Shown in pieces: positions 46,016 through 56,600 of a stretch of 64,000 nt of DNA (the first letter of the stretch is position 1; each line of letters begins with the position of its first letter). The notes under the pieces were generated by a model. It saw only the letters and a program-made list of their open reading frames with translations, was not told the DNA's origin and searched no databases. The position numbers and the translations under genes were made by a program. The stretch is taken from the NCBI RefSeq assembly GCF_002887775.1, contig NZ_LOCM01000015.1:95616-159615 (forward strand), given 5' to 3'. The stretch is from Streptococcus penaeicida. Its GTDB lineage: Bacteria; Bacillota; Bacilli; Lactobacillales; Streptococcaceae.

Positions 46016-47074
46016 TTAAATATCTAATTTGTAATCTTCAGGTGAAATAATTTTAAGCACCTTAATGAAAAGATAGTTGAAAGCGAAACTTAAAACAATT
46101 GGTGCAACCACAAAGACTAGTAAAACAATGATAATATTACCAAGTGACCAACCACCTTTAGCTAAATTTAAAGCATTGATAGGTCCGATTAATCCACTAA
46201 TACCAAATCCAGCACTTGCTGGTGTACCTTGAATGTTTAAGATTGCTGCAAGTAAACCTAAAACAGCTGCAGTTGACATCATTGGTAACATAATAATTGG
46301 TTTTGAAAGAACATTAGCCATTGAGATTTTTGGTGAACCAAGAACATGAGCAAGGGAAGTTCCTTTTGAATTGACTGCCCAACCAGCTAAACATAGACCA
46401 AAGCTAGCCGCACAAATACCAAGGTTTGCTGCACCAGATCCAATGCCAGCTAAACTAATGGCAAGAGCAATACCTACTGTTGTAATTGGTGAAACAATTA
46501 AGAAACAGAAAATAATAGCGATTAAAATTGACATAAGAATTGGTTGTAAACCAAGTAAACCAGCGATACCTTGACCAATCATGGCTGTAATTAACTTAAC
46601 ATGTGGTAATAAGAAACGACCAATACCACCAATTAAAAGTAAAGTTACTGTTGGTACGATAATCAAAGTGAAAGATTTTGTTTTATCGTTTAAAAATTGA
46701 ATTAATAAAACACCTAAAGCTGCTGTGATACCCATATTGATGATATCACCTGTACCTTGAAGCATCATCATTCCATTATCAAAGTTTGCTGCTCCTCCTG
46801 CGAACATAACTGCTAAACCTAAAGATGCAGATTGAATAGGATTAAATTTAAAATTCCCCGCTACTAACATCCCAATGACTAAGCCCATCATACTTGTAGC
46901 AAGGCCGGTAGCTGCAATAAGTGTTGCAAATCCAGACCACATTGGTAATAAAGCTTTCATTAATTCTCCAAGAATTGCACCTGGAATTAAAACGATAACA
47001 GTTCCTAATGCTATCCCATTTAAGATGTTCATCGTAAATGCTTTAGCAGACTGTCCCTGTATTTTTTCTGACAT
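46016..47074 (-). CDS. PTS_EIIC_2-family membrane transporter
   Basis: A 352-residue membrane protein with about ten helices (GIALGTVIVLIPGAILGELM; VSPITTVGIALAISLAGIGS). It belongs to the PTS_EIIC_2 family, annotated as a PTS sugar IIC, yet no EIIA or EIIB is encoded nearby. It may therefore be a secondary transporter for a 2-oxo- or 2-hydroxyacid, given the dehydrogenase beside it. This is inference. It is divergent from a LysR gene. Confidence 0.8.
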   Translation of the reverse strand: MSEKIQGQSAKAFTMNILNGIALGTVIVLIPGAILGELMKALLPMWSGFATLIAATGLATSMMGLVIGMLVAGNFKFNPIQSASLGLAVMFAGGAANFDNGMMMLQGTGDIINMGITAALGVLLIQFLNDKTKSFTLIIVPTVTLLLIGGIGRFLLPHVKLITAMIGQGIAGLLGLQPILMSILIAIIFCFLIVSPITTVGIALAISLAGIGSGAANLGICAASFGLCLAGWAVNSKGTSLAHVLGSPKISMANVLSKPIIMLPMMSTAAVLGLLAAILNIQGTPASAGFGISGLIGPINALNLAKGGWSLGNIIIVLLVFVVAPIVLSFAFNYLFIKVLKIISPEDYKLDI

Positions 47075-47156
47075 TGATATGCCTCCTTATGTATTTGTTT
47101 GTGATTTCACTAACTATTATAATAGTATCATAGTTATCCTTATAATTGAACTTAGT

Positions 47157-47180
47157 AAAACTTATACCTCTATAAGTTTT
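47157..47180. promoter_or_regulatory. LysR-type operator dyad
   Basis: AAAACTTATA-CCTC-TATAAGTTTT, perfect 10-bp arms. It lies in the 188-base gap between the divergent lysR and transporter genes. A further palindrome ACTATTATAATAGT (47112-47125) spans a -10 box of the transporter promoter. Confidence 0.65.
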
Positions 47181-47262
47181 TACAATTCTATTTACGTATA
47201 AAATACTAACTTCCAAAAAATTAAAGATAAATATGCTATACTTAAGTTAAAAAGGAAAAATC

Positions 47263-48147
47263 ATGGATATTAGACAACTAACCTACTTTATCACAGTGGC
47301 GGAGACAAAAAATTATTCTCTTGCTGCCAAAAGTTTATTTGTGACACAGCCTACACTATCACAATCAATCAAAAAACTAGAATCTGAATTAAACACGACC
47401 TTATTTTTTCAAAACGGACGGCAATTATTACTTACTGAAGCTGGTGTAATACTCTATGAACGAGGTAAGCACTTAGTATCAGAATTTAATCAAATTGTTG
47501 ATGAAATTCATCAATTAGGACAAGAGAAAAAAGAAATTATTAGAATTGGTTTGACGGGATTATTTGCTATTCAATTTATGAAGCAAATTGCAACTTTCAT
47601 GGCTAAACATTCTAATGTTGAAGTTTCAATGATTCAAGATGGTTCTCGAAAACTTCAGGAATTATTATCTTTAGGAGAAATTGATATCGGACTGCTATCT
47701 TTCCCAAGTATTTATAACAATATTACTATAGACCCATTACAGACGACAACTAAAGGTTATAAAGTTAGTATTGTTTTACCAGAGAATCATCCTATGGCTA
47801 ACAGAAAAAGTCTACGCTTAATCGATTTGAAAGACTGTAAGTTTGCTACATTAACAGAAAATTTTATGCTTGGTGAAATGTTACCTCGTCGTGCAAGAGC
47901 AATCGGTTTTGAACCAAATATCGTTTTTAAACATGATGATTGGGAAGTCATTATTCACAGTTTAAAAAGCTTAAATGCAGTCACTATTCTAGCTAGTGAA
48001 TTCAAACCCTTAAGTCAAATTGAAGGTTTAGTCTGGATACCTTTCCAAGATAAAAATGATTTTTATCCAATAGGTATCGCCTATCGTGATGATTATACAT
48101 TTAGCCCTATGATTGAAGAACTTTTAACAACAATAAAAACAAATTAA
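47263..48147 (+). CDS. LysR-family transcriptional regulator
   Basis: A 294-residue regulator. The N-terminal HTH is seen as NYSLAAKSLFVTQPTLSQSI (residues about 17-36), followed by the effector-binding domain (residues about 90-290). It probably controls the divergent transporter and dehydrogenase genes through the dyad in the shared promoter region. The effector may be their substrate. Confidence 0.9.
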   Translation: MDIRQLTYFITVAETKNYSLAAKSLFVTQPTLSQSIKKLESELNTTLFFQNGRQLLLTEAGVILYERGKHLVSEFNQIVDEIHQLGQEKKEIIRIGLTGLFAIQFMKQIATFMAKHSNVEVSMIQDGSRKLQELLSLGEIDIGLLSFPSIYNNITIDPLQTTTKGYKVSIVLPENHPMANRKSLRLIDLKDCKFATLTENFMLGEMLPRRARAIGFEPNIVFKHDDWEVIIHSLKSLNAVTILASEFKPLSQIEGLVWIPFQDKNDFYPIGIAYRDDYTFSPMIEELLTTIKTN

Positions 48148-48180
48148 AAAGGAATTTAGAATAACCTAAATTCCTTTTTT
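48146..48180. terminator. bidirectional terminator between lysR and topA
   Basis: AAAGGAATTTAG and CTAAATTCCTTT around AATAAC, with flanking A/T runs. Confidence 0.85.
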
Positions 48181-50311
48181 ATTTAACTTTTGATTCTTTG
48201 TAATCGCAACTTTCATTGCTACAAACCACTTGTTTCCCACCACCTCGGATTTTCTTCTCAACCAGGAAATCACCAGATTTTGGACACTCACGTCCAACTG
48301 GAATATCCCAAGAAGTAAATTCACATTCTGGGTAACGATCACAGCCATAAAAGACACGATTTCGTTTAGTTTTTCGTTCAATAACTTGACCTTTACCACA
48401 AGTTGGACAAGTTACGCCAATTTCCTTAGTAATGGCCTTAGTGTTGCGACAATCCGGAAAATTACTACACGCATAGAATTTACCAAAACGTCCTAATTTA
48501 ATAACCATAGGATGGCCACAAAGGTCACAATCAAATCCAGCTGGTTCATCTTTAATTTGAATTTTTTCAATTTCAGATTCAGCTTTCTCCAAGTCTTTAG
48601 CAAATGGTTGATAGAAACTATCAATAACAGTTTGCCATTGACGGTCTCCAGTTTCAACTTGGTCTAATTTTGCTTCCATATCAGCGGTGAAGGTCACGTC
48701 AACAATATCTGGAAAGAATGAAACAATCAATTGATTGACAATTTCACCTAATTCAGTTGGTTCAAATCGTTTTGCTGCTAACTTAACATAATAACGTCTT
48801 TGAAGAACCTCTAGAGTTGGTGCATAGGTTGATGGACGTCCAACACCATTTTCTTCTAAAGTTTTAATGAGGGTTGCTTCTGAATACCTTGCTGGAGGCT
48901 GTGTAAAGTGTTGTTCAGGGCTAGTCGTTTCTTTTGTTACCACTTCACCTTCTGTCATTTCAGGCAACATTTTATTTTTGTCAGAATCATTATAGACGGC
49001 CATGTAACCATCAAACTTAATTTGACTACCATTAGCAACAAATTGGACGCTATTTTGTTCTAAATTAACTTTAACCGTATCAAAAATAGCTGCTGTCATT
49101 TGACTGGCTACAAAACGATTCCAAATTAAGGTGTAAAGTTTTAATTGATCTTTATTTAAATATTTTGCAATGGATTCAGGTGTGTGGAAAACACTTGAAG
49201 GTCTGATTGCTTCATGGGCATCTTGTGCTCCACTGGCATTTTTAACCTTATTTCCATGTTTAGAATATTGACTACCAAATTTTTGACTAATAAAATTTGC
49301 TGCATCATTTTGAGCAACTGGACTGATACGAGTCGAATCGGTACGCATATAGGTAATTAAACCTTGGGTCCCGTTACTACCGAGATTGATTCCTTCATAC
49401 AGTTGCTGAGCAACCATCATGGTTTTACGTGTTCGGAAATTAATCTTGTTAGCTGCATCTTGTTGCATGGATGAAGTTGTGTAAGGAAGAGGTGCATTAC
49501 GCCGTCTTTCCTTTTTCTCAACTTTAGCAATCTCGAAATCTTTGCTGGTAATTTTTGAAAGCACTAATTGAACATCTTCATTAGTGGCTAATTTCATTTT
49601 CTTACCGTTGATACCGTAAAAACTAGCTTGAAACTTTTGTTTGCCTTTTTTAAATAAACCATCAATTGTCCAATACTCTTCCGGAATAAAGGCTTTGATT
49701 TCATTTTCACGATCAATAATTAATTTTAAGGCAACCGACTGAACACGGCCAGCTGACAAGCCCTTTTTAACTTTTTTCCATAAAATTGGTGAAATAGAAT
49801 AACCAACGATACGGTCTAATACACGTCTGGCTTGTTGAGAATCAACTAAATCCATATCAATGGCTCTAGGCTCAACAAAAGCGTTCTTAACGGCATCTTT
49901 AGTAATTTCGTTGAAAACAACACGATTTTTTTCAGCAATATCTAATCCAAGAATATGTGATAAATGCCAAGAAATAGCTTCCCCTTCACGATCCGGGTCA
50001 CTTGCTAAATAAACATTTTTAGCGTTTTTAGCTTCTTTTTTAAGAGAAGAAATGAGGGGACCTTTTCCGCGAATGTTTATATATTCCGGTTGATAATTAT
50101 TTTCAAAATCAATAGACATCGATGATTTCTTTAAATCTCTGATATGTCCTACTGAAGCTACTACTTTATAGTTACGACCTAAATATTTTTCAATCGTTTT
50201 AGCTTTTGCAGGAGACTCTACGATGACCAAGTTCTTTTTGCTACTTGTTTTTTTCTTACTTGTGGCTTTTTTTGCAGGTGTTTTAGCCTTGGTTGCGGTT
50301 TTAGTTACCAA
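48179..50311 (-). CDS. topA: DNA topoisomerase I
   Basis: A 710-residue type IA topoisomerase that relaxes negative supercoils. The Toprim domain begins [19 protein letters not shown], with [12 protein letters not shown]. The active-site Tyr is in [12 protein letters not shown]. Three C-terminal zinc ribbons follow ([18 protein letters not shown], and a degenerate CPKSGDFLV). The Lys-rich N-terminus (about 27 residues, [13 protein letters not shown]) is a streptococcal extension. It lies downstream of dprA. Confidence 0.95.
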   Translation of the reverse strand: MVTKTATKAKTPAKKATSKKKTSSKKNLVIVESPAKAKTIEKYLGRNYKVVASVGHIRDLKKSSMSIDFENNYQPEYINIRGKGPLISSLKKEAKNAKNVYLASDPDREGEAISWHLSHILGLDIAEKNRVVFNEITKDAVKNAFVEPRAIDMDLVDSQQARRVLDRIVGYSISPILWKKVKKGLSAGRVQSVALKLIIDRENEIKAFIPEEYWTIDGLFKKGKQKFQASFYGINGKKMKLATNEDVQLVLSKITSKDFEIAKVEKKERRRNAPLPYTTSSMQQDAANKINFRTRKTMMVAQQLYEGINLGSNGTQGLITYMRTDSTRISPVAQNDAANFISQKFGSQYSKHGNKVKNASGAQDAHEAIRPSSVFHTPESIAKYLNKDQLKLYTLIWNRFVASQMTAAIFDTVKVNLEQNSVQFVANGSQIKFDGYMAVYNDSDKNKMLPEMTEGEVVTKETTSPEQHFTQPPARYSEATLIKTLEENGVGRPSTYAPTLEVLQRRYYVKLAAKRFEPTELGEIVNQLIVSFFPDIVDVTFTADMEAKLDQVETGDRQWQTVIDSFYQPFAKDLEKAESEIEKIQIKDEPAGFDCDLCGHPMVIKLGRFGKFYACSNFPDCRNTKAITKEIGVTCPTCGKGQVIERKTKRNRVFYGCDRYPECEFTSWDIPVGRECPKSGDFLVEKKIRGGGKQVVCSNESCDYKESKVK

Positions 50312-50415
50312 TGTGTCACACTTCCTATAACTTAATGGTTAAAGCTTATAGAATAATATCCCATTTTTAGGTAACTGTCAATAAAAAAATTTCTATATAA
50401 GAAGAAACTTGTTTA

Positions 50416-51255
50416 CTAAAACAACTCTGAAAGTACATCAAAACCATTGGTGACGCACTTTGCCCCATCTTTTATAAGTTGATTACAACCACCTGAAAAA
50501 CCATGACCAATATTACCTGGTAAAGCAAGGACTTCCCGACCATTTTCAAGTCCTATTTGACATGTCATTAAACTGCCTGAACGACTTTTAGCCTCGATGA
50601 CTAAAATAGCCCTTACTAGTCCTGCAACGATTCGATTACGCTCCGGAAAATGGTGGGCATGTGGTGGATCATCTGGTCCGTATTCAGAAAGCAATAAATG
50701 ATTTGAGGCAATAAACTTTTGAAGACGTTGATTTTCTTTAGGATAGAAATGATTAAATCCTGAACCAATGATGGCAATTGTCTGCCCACCCTGTTTTAAG
50801 GTGCTTAAATGGGCCGCTGTCTCAATGCCACGAGCCAATCCACTAACAATAACTAACTGGTTTCCCAGCTCTTCTATGATTTTGTGAGTCTCCTCAATAC
50901 CTTGTTTACTAGCTGAACGTGATCCGACAACAGCTAATTTGGGATAAGCAAGTAGTTCTATATCCCCTTGATAAAAAAGTAAAACAGGGGGATTATAGAT
51001 TTGTTTGAGCAAATCAGGATAGCTTTTATCTAGTATTGAAATACTAGGAAATTTCGTAAATTCTTTTCGCAAAGCTTTTGTATTCAACTGTTTGTATGAC
51101 TCCATAAACTTAATGGGATCAGTACACTCAGAAGCAACAGCCATATTCCTAAGACTCATTGACGTCTTATTCACTTTAAAATACTGGATGATATTGAGAA
51201 CTTGATGATTTTTCAGTCCAGCTTTTCGTAACTTATAACATTCAAAATTATTCAT
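50416..51255 (-). CDS. dprA: DNA processing protein DprA
   Basis: A 279-residue protein that loads RecA on incoming single-stranded DNA during natural transformation. It has an N-terminal SAM-like region and the Rossmann fold core: KLAVVGSRSASKQGI, VSGLARGIETAAH, IAIIGSGFNHFYP and SGSLMTCQIGLENGREVLAL. It lies between topA and maa. A complete dprA suggests that at least part of the competence machinery is kept. Confidence 0.93.
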   Translation of the reverse strand: MNNFECYKLRKAGLKNHQVLNIIQYFKVNKTSMSLRNMAVASECTDPIKFMESYKQLNTKALRKEFTKFPSISILDKSYPDLLKQIYNPPVLLFYQGDIELLAYPKLAVVGSRSASKQGIEETHKIIEELGNQLVIVSGLARGIETAAHLSTLKQGGQTIAIIGSGFNHFYPKENQRLQKFIASNHLLLSEYGPDDPPHAHHFPERNRIVAGLVRAILVIEAKSRSGSLMTCQIGLENGREVLALPGNIGHGFSGGCNQLIKDGAKCVTNGFDVLSELF

Positions 51256-51290
51256 AATAATACCTCTCTATAAGAATAATTCGAAAAATA

Positions 51291-51322
51291 AAAAAACTTT
51301 TGCACAAAAACAAAAGTTTTTT
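51291..51322 (-). terminator. terminator after maa
   Basis: On the minus strand AAAAAACTTTTG and its partner CAAAAGTTTTTT form a hairpin with T runs, immediately after the maa stop codon. Confidence 0.75.
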
Positions 51323-51324
51323 AT

Positions 51325-51873
51325 TTAATCTAACGTTTTGATTATTCTAGCCGGGTTACCGCCTAAGACAATATTATCGCCAAATGATTTAGTAACAACT
51401 GCTCCTGCTCCAACAACTATATTATCACCAAGTGTCACACCAGGCAAAATGGTTACACCACCACCTAACCAGACGTTATTACCAATGGTAATGGGTGCTC
51501 CATATTCTAAACCAGAAATACGTTCTTGAGCATCTAAGGGATGTAGAGGTGTCAGGAGTTGGCAATTAGGGCCAAACATGGCATTATCACCAATTCTAAT
51601 CTCACAAACATCTAACATGGTTGTGTTAAAGTTGGCATAAAAATTCTCACCAACATAAATATTTGACCCATAATCACAGACGAAACGTGCTTCCATATAA
51701 ATATTTTGACCAGTCTTACCCAGCCAGTTTTTCAGAATCTGACTTCTCTTATCACCATCAATCTCATTATTAAAAGCTTCCATCAACTCACGACGTCGCT
51801 GACGCATTTCTTTCAATTCAACGTCGCCAGCATCATAAAGTTGCCCAGCCAACATTTTTTCTTTTTCAGTCAT
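51325..51873 (-). CDS. maa: sugar O-acetyltransferase (maltose/galactoside acetyltransferase type)
   Basis: A 182-residue hexapeptide-repeat acetyltransferase. The N-terminal part is MTEKEKMLAGQLYDAGDVEL. The left-handed beta helix has ITIGNNVWLGGGVTILPGVT and NIVVGAGAVVTKSF. It moves acetyl from acetyl-CoA to sugars. The start is ATG 51873, with AAAAGGAAA upstream. ATG 51876 is an alternative. It lies 25 bases after rnhB in the same direction. Confidence 0.88.
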   Translation of the reverse strand: MTEKEKMLAGQLYDAGDVELKEMRQRRRELMEAFNNEIDGDKRSQILKNWLGKTGQNIYMEARFVCDYGSNIYVGENFYANFNTTMLDVCEIRIGDNAMFGPNCQLLTPLHPLDAQERISGLEYGAPITIGNNVWLGGGVTILPGVTLGDNIVVGAGAVVTKSFGDNIVLGGNPARIIKTLD

Positions 51874-51898
51874 CATTTTCCTTTTCATATTAAATTTT

Positions 51899-52672
51899 TT
51901 ATAGCATAGATTTAATGGGTTCAAAGCTCCTACGATGGACTGGTGTTACTCCCAATTCCCTTAACCCATCTAAGTGAAGTTTAGTACCGTAGCCAGCATT
52001 TTGGGAAAATCCGTAGCCCGGATAAGTTTGATCAAAATCTGACATGATTTGGTCCCTTGTCACTTTTGCGACAACAGAAGCTGCCGCGATGGATAATGAT
52101 TTAGCATCCCCTTTAATGATAGATTCTTGGGGGAGATCATAATCAAGTTTCATGGCATCAATCAGCAAGTAATCTGCTTTAGGACCAACTTGCTCCATGT
52201 TTTTCAATGCTGTTAACATAGCAAATTTTGTTGCTTCGTAGATATTAACTTGATCAATGGTTTGGTTATCAATAATACCAATGCCAATGGCTAAGGCTTT
52301 CTCTAAAATCTCATGATAAATAGCCTGATGTTTAGATTTTGGGATCTTTTTAGAGTCATTGAGTCCTTTGATTTTACAGTTTTTCGGAAGGATTACACTT
52401 GCTGCAACCACTGGACCTGCTAGTGGCCCCCGGCCAACCTCGTCAATTCCTGCAGGATAGTCATAGCCCATTTGGTAACATTGACGTTCAAAGCGAAGCA
52501 TATTTTCAAGCCGTTGGTCTTCCAAACGTTCTGCCTCTAGAGCCTTTAATTTGCCTGCTACAGCTTTTTTCACACCAGAACGACTATCAGACTGCAATAG
52601 CTCAAACAAAGGGTCAGAGAGCTCTGTAACGGCCTCAAGCGCTTCTTTAATTTCCTTGATGGTCTTTGTCAT
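51899..52672 (-). CDS. rnhB: ribonuclease HII
   Basis: A 257-residue enzyme that removes ribonucleotides from DNA and RNA-DNA hybrids. Catalytic acidic residues appear in [20 protein letters not shown] (Asp, Glu) and in DYLLIDAMK. It overlaps rbgA by 26 bases. The N-terminal extension (residues 1-60) fits the Gram-positive HII form. Confidence 0.95.
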   Translation of the reverse strand: MTKTIKEIKEALEAVTELSDPLFELLQSDSRSGVKKAVAGKLKALEAERLEDQRLENMLRFERQCYQMGYDYPAGIDEVGRGPLAGPVVAASVILPKNCKIKGLNDSKKIPKSKHQAIYHEILEKALAIGIGIIDNQTIDQVNIYEATKFAMLTALKNMEQVGPKADYLLIDAMKLDYDLPQESIIKGDAKSLSIAAASVVAKVTRDQIMSDFDQTYPGYGFSQNAGYGTKLHLDGLRELGVTPVHRRSFEPIKSML

Positions 52673-53510
52673 TGGTATCCTCCACTTGATCTAAGGTGAA
52701 AACGCCTAATTTTCCGTCTCGTACTTCTTTGATAAATAAATTGTAAAAACGGTCATAATCATCTTTGAAACCAAGTTTTTTGGTCATAGTCATAATAATT
52801 TCTGGAGCTTCATACTCAAGATTAATACCATTAAATCGTTCAGTCAAGCGATGTGGGTAATACTCTTTAAAATAATTAAGTCCAAAAATGGTAACCTCAT
52901 CTAAAGGCAAAAGTTGATCTTTGATAGCCCCGGTCAGAGCCAATTTTAAACCGACCATTTCATCTTCAAATTTAGGCCACAAAATCCCTGGCGTATCTAA
53001 AATTTCTAAATCTTTGTTACTTTTAAGCCATTGTTGACCCCTAGTGACACCTGGTTTATTCCCAACGACTGCAATTTTTTTACCGGCAAGACGATTCATT
53101 AAAGTAGACTTACCAGCATTTGGAATCCCAATAATCATGGTCCTTAGGGTTTCTTTTTGAATACCGCGGTCGCGTAATTTTTGAATTTTATCTGCCATCA
53201 GACTTTTTGCGGCATCAGTTACTTTTTTGACTGTTGATTGCTCTTTTGAGTTAATGGCTAGAGTTTTAATACCTTGATTCTCATAGAATTGACGCCACTC
53301 TTTAGTACGACTTTGGTCTGCTAAATCAGCCTTATTCAAAATCATCAATTTTGGTTTATCACCGACTATTTTAGTTAACATCGGGTTTTGACTTGATAAA
53401 GGTAAACGGGCATCAACTAATATAGTTACAAAATCAACATGTTTTAAATTTTCTTGTACTTGTCTACGGGCTTTGGACATATGTCCTGGGAACCATTGAA
53501 TAATTGCCAT
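52647..53510 (-). CDS. rbgA: ribosome biogenesis GTPase A
   Basis: A 287-residue circularly permuted GTPase (also called YlqF), needed for late 50S subunit assembly. The motif order is G4 first (ILNKADL), then G1 ([17 protein letters not shown]), then G3 (DTPGILWP). The N-terminal [20 protein letters not shown] is conserved. It begins the rbgA-rnhB-maa group, transcribed on the minus strand. Confidence 0.95.
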   Translation of the reverse strand: MAIIQWFPGHMSKARRQVQENLKHVDFVTILVDARLPLSSQNPMLTKIVGDKPKLMILNKADLADQSRTKEWRQFYENQGIKTLAINSKEQSTVKKVTDAAKSLMADKIQKLRDRGIQKETLRTMIIGIPNAGKSTLMNRLAGKKIAVVGNKPGVTRGQQWLKSNKDLEILDTPGILWPKFEDEMVGLKLALTGAIKDQLLPLDEVTIFGLNYFKEYYPHRLTERFNGINLEYEAPEIIMTMTKKLGFKDDYDRFYNLFIKEVRDGKLGVFTLDQVEDTNDKDHQGN

Positions 53511-53622
53511 AGATACTTCCTTTCACTTGAACTGTTAAAATACAGTATTATATTTATTATATCATAAGTAACCGACAGCCGTATTTACTTTGAACACTAC
53601 TATAATACTAGCAATTAACTTC

Positions 53623-53655
53623 AAAAAAAATAAGCTTGCCGATAGACAAGCTTAT
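53623..53655 (-). terminator. terminator after the surface protease gene
   Basis: On the minus strand AAGCTTG and CAAGCTT form a hairpin with loop TCTATCGG and a run of T. Confidence 0.75.
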
Positions 53656-53662
53656 AAAATAC

Positions 53663-56600
53663 TTAGTTTTTTTGTTTTAATTTATTATATAAGAAATTGA
53701 AGAAAGGCAGGAGCAAAGCAAGACTTATCTTAAAAATAGACTCCTTACGATCGTTTGTATTTGGTAATTGCTCATTTGTCATGTCTTGAATAACTTTAAA
53801 ATGATCTCTTGGAAAATGATTTTGTTTATCATTTTCAAGTTTATTGTTATTGTGACTATTTTGATCACATATCAACTCTTTAGAGTCAACATTTGTCGGC
53901 AATGATTTCAGTAAAATAAATGGTTCTGAGGTGTTAATTGGAATAGTTGTACGCATTTCCTGAGAAGGCGATTTCTCTTCTTTGATTTCAACTATATTAT
54001 GAACTTCTTCTTCAACTTTCGGAATGACATGATATTTTATTCGTGACTCACTATAACTATTCCCACGATAAATAGTCATTTCTAGTAAGTAATCCCCAAT
54101 AGTAGTTACATCCAATTGCTTATCTAAACTATATGACACATCTGCTGGAATTTTAAGAAAATCGTTTAACTTAAGATTTTCTCCTTTTGAAATTGTAATC
54201 GACTCTGGAATTTTTAAAATATTTTTTTGTTTAATCCAATTTGAACTTGCTACTGCTTCAACCTTTGTTTGCGGAATGACAACTTTTTCTTGATGATTAG
54301 GATCAATCTTAACAATATAATAGTGCTCTGTTTCATTACCATATTTATCTTCTAGTCGAATAGCAATTTTTTGTCCATCTTTTACCTTCATGCTATAGGT
54401 AACTATTTTTCGATTTTTTTGATAATAACCATCTAAATCAAAAGAATCTACCATATCGTTGTTGATATAAAGTCTCCATCTATCTAAGTTATCTTTTACA
54501 GCTAATTGTAAAGTCAAATTTTGGTCTTTTGATTTAAGATAACCTTTAAAATAACTAGAATCAATGTTTTCAGATTTTCTTGTGTCGTCTTCATCATCAT
54601 ATTCACCATCATCATAAGTATGTTCTTTAGGAACTACCGACTCTTGTTTAACTGCATTTATCGCCATGTCTTTTGCATCAAAGACCTCTTTATTAAGCAA
54701 TTCTAAGGTAGGGTTCTCCAAATCTACAAAGATAAAATAGTTTTTACGATATTTCAGCTGTCCTTTATCATCAAATATTTCAACATAGACCAAATTATTC
54801 CCATTTGCGAGAGTTAGCTTGCTTTCAATTTTATCAGACTCGTATTCTAAATCCTTTCGGTTATTAATTAATGTTTTTTCGTAAATGGGTTGATAAGGAT
54901 TTTCAAGGTTTTCCATGAGGCTATTGTAGTAAGTATTAATATTACGAACTCGAGCGCTGTAGCCTTTTTTGAGATAAATAGCATAATCTAATTGAGCAGT
55001 TTTCGAAGCATCATCGTAGGATAGTCTATCTTCGTGAAGGTTTGTCAAAGCGTGTAGTGTTATTTCTTTACCATGTGTGAGTAAGATATTGTCATCATCA
55101 ATATCATCTTCTTCCTCATCCCAATCACTCATACTTTCAGCATCCTTCTCGTCATCAGACTGATGTCGAACATTTCCTAATTGTAACTGATGAGAATCTG
55201 AATCTTCATCCAATTGTTTTGTACTTGTTTTTTTAGGATAAGTGTACAAGCTTGCGTCATTTTCTTCTTCACTGGTAATTTTATTTTCTTTATTAATGGT
55301 TATCGTTTTTTCACAACTATTTCCAGCAAAATCTAGAGCTTCTATTCTATAAGTACTTAATTCCTCCTGATTTTCAGGAAGCTTGACTTCAAAAATACCT
55401 TTTACACTTTTAGTCATTTTTAATTTTTGATAAATATATCCTGTTTTGACTGAAACAGTTATAGATTCAATGCCATGATTATCTGTTGCATCAATTCCTA
55501 ATACCTTGTTTTTAAGTGTAATATTAACTTTCGGCTTTTCATTGTCAATTAATATTGGCAAATAGATAGACTCGAAGTCATCATTTTTCCCAGCTTTTGC
55601 TCGGATTCTAAAATAATATTGTCCTGGATCAGCTTTTTTTAATTGTCCAAAACTAGCTGGATCATGTACTTTTCCATCCCATAAAGTTACTGGATCAGGA
55701 TTGTTAAAAGTTTTCTTCATGTCGGAATCTTCTCTATAAGGACTTTCCATATATTTGAATGGATAGTGTCCAACTTTTAGAACACGGACAACTTGATTTT
55801 TTTGATCTCCTTTAACAATTGCTACATCATAATCACTTGCATCTCGTAAGAAAGCTATTCTTGGTCCAACTTTACGATTAAGATTGGTGGTCATAGCATA
55901 ATTTTGAGGATCTATTTTCTTCCCTTTTTCGGTTTAATAAGAGGTTCATAATCACTTTTATCATGTTCAAGGTATTTTTCTCTTACTAATTCTATAAGTT
56001 GCGTTTTGGAGTCCTCGTGCCACGCTGGAAAATCTAATATAGTCTCTTTATTCCAATCACCCATAAATCCCATAATTGGAACACTTAAATCAGGATGACT
56101 TTTATCTTTTGACTTGAAGTAAATAAATCCTTCAACAAAGTCATTGATTATATCAGGACTTTGAAGCTTGAATGTGATTTCCATATTTCCTTTAGCAGCT
56201 AAACTGATTTGTTTTGGACCTGAAAAGCTTATATTAGACAGTTTTTGAGGAATGACAGCTTTTATCTTAACTGAACCGTATTCATCATCTCTATTAATAA
56301 CTCTAGTGGTTGTTGTGTATAGATCACCGAAATTAAGATCAAACGTTTGTCTTTGTTCACTTAAATTATGCAAAGTCAATGTAAAGGTATGTTCTTTACC
56401 GATTTCACCCAAAGAAGCTCCACCACTTAAGCCATTTCTTATCAAAACTTGAGACTTAAATGCTTTTTCAACATTAATAAAACCAGCCCCTTGTTGTCTA
56501 GGGGAATACTCCACTTCTTCACTTTTTATTTCAGATTGATGATTTATCAAAGGAGTAGCGGTATTCATTAATAGTATTTTCATGATATCAACATTTGTTA

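Noticed and set aside
55894..55912. Two adjacent surface-protein genes
   Set aside because: The downstream part has no signal peptide or ribosome site and continues the protease domains after a 1-base correction.
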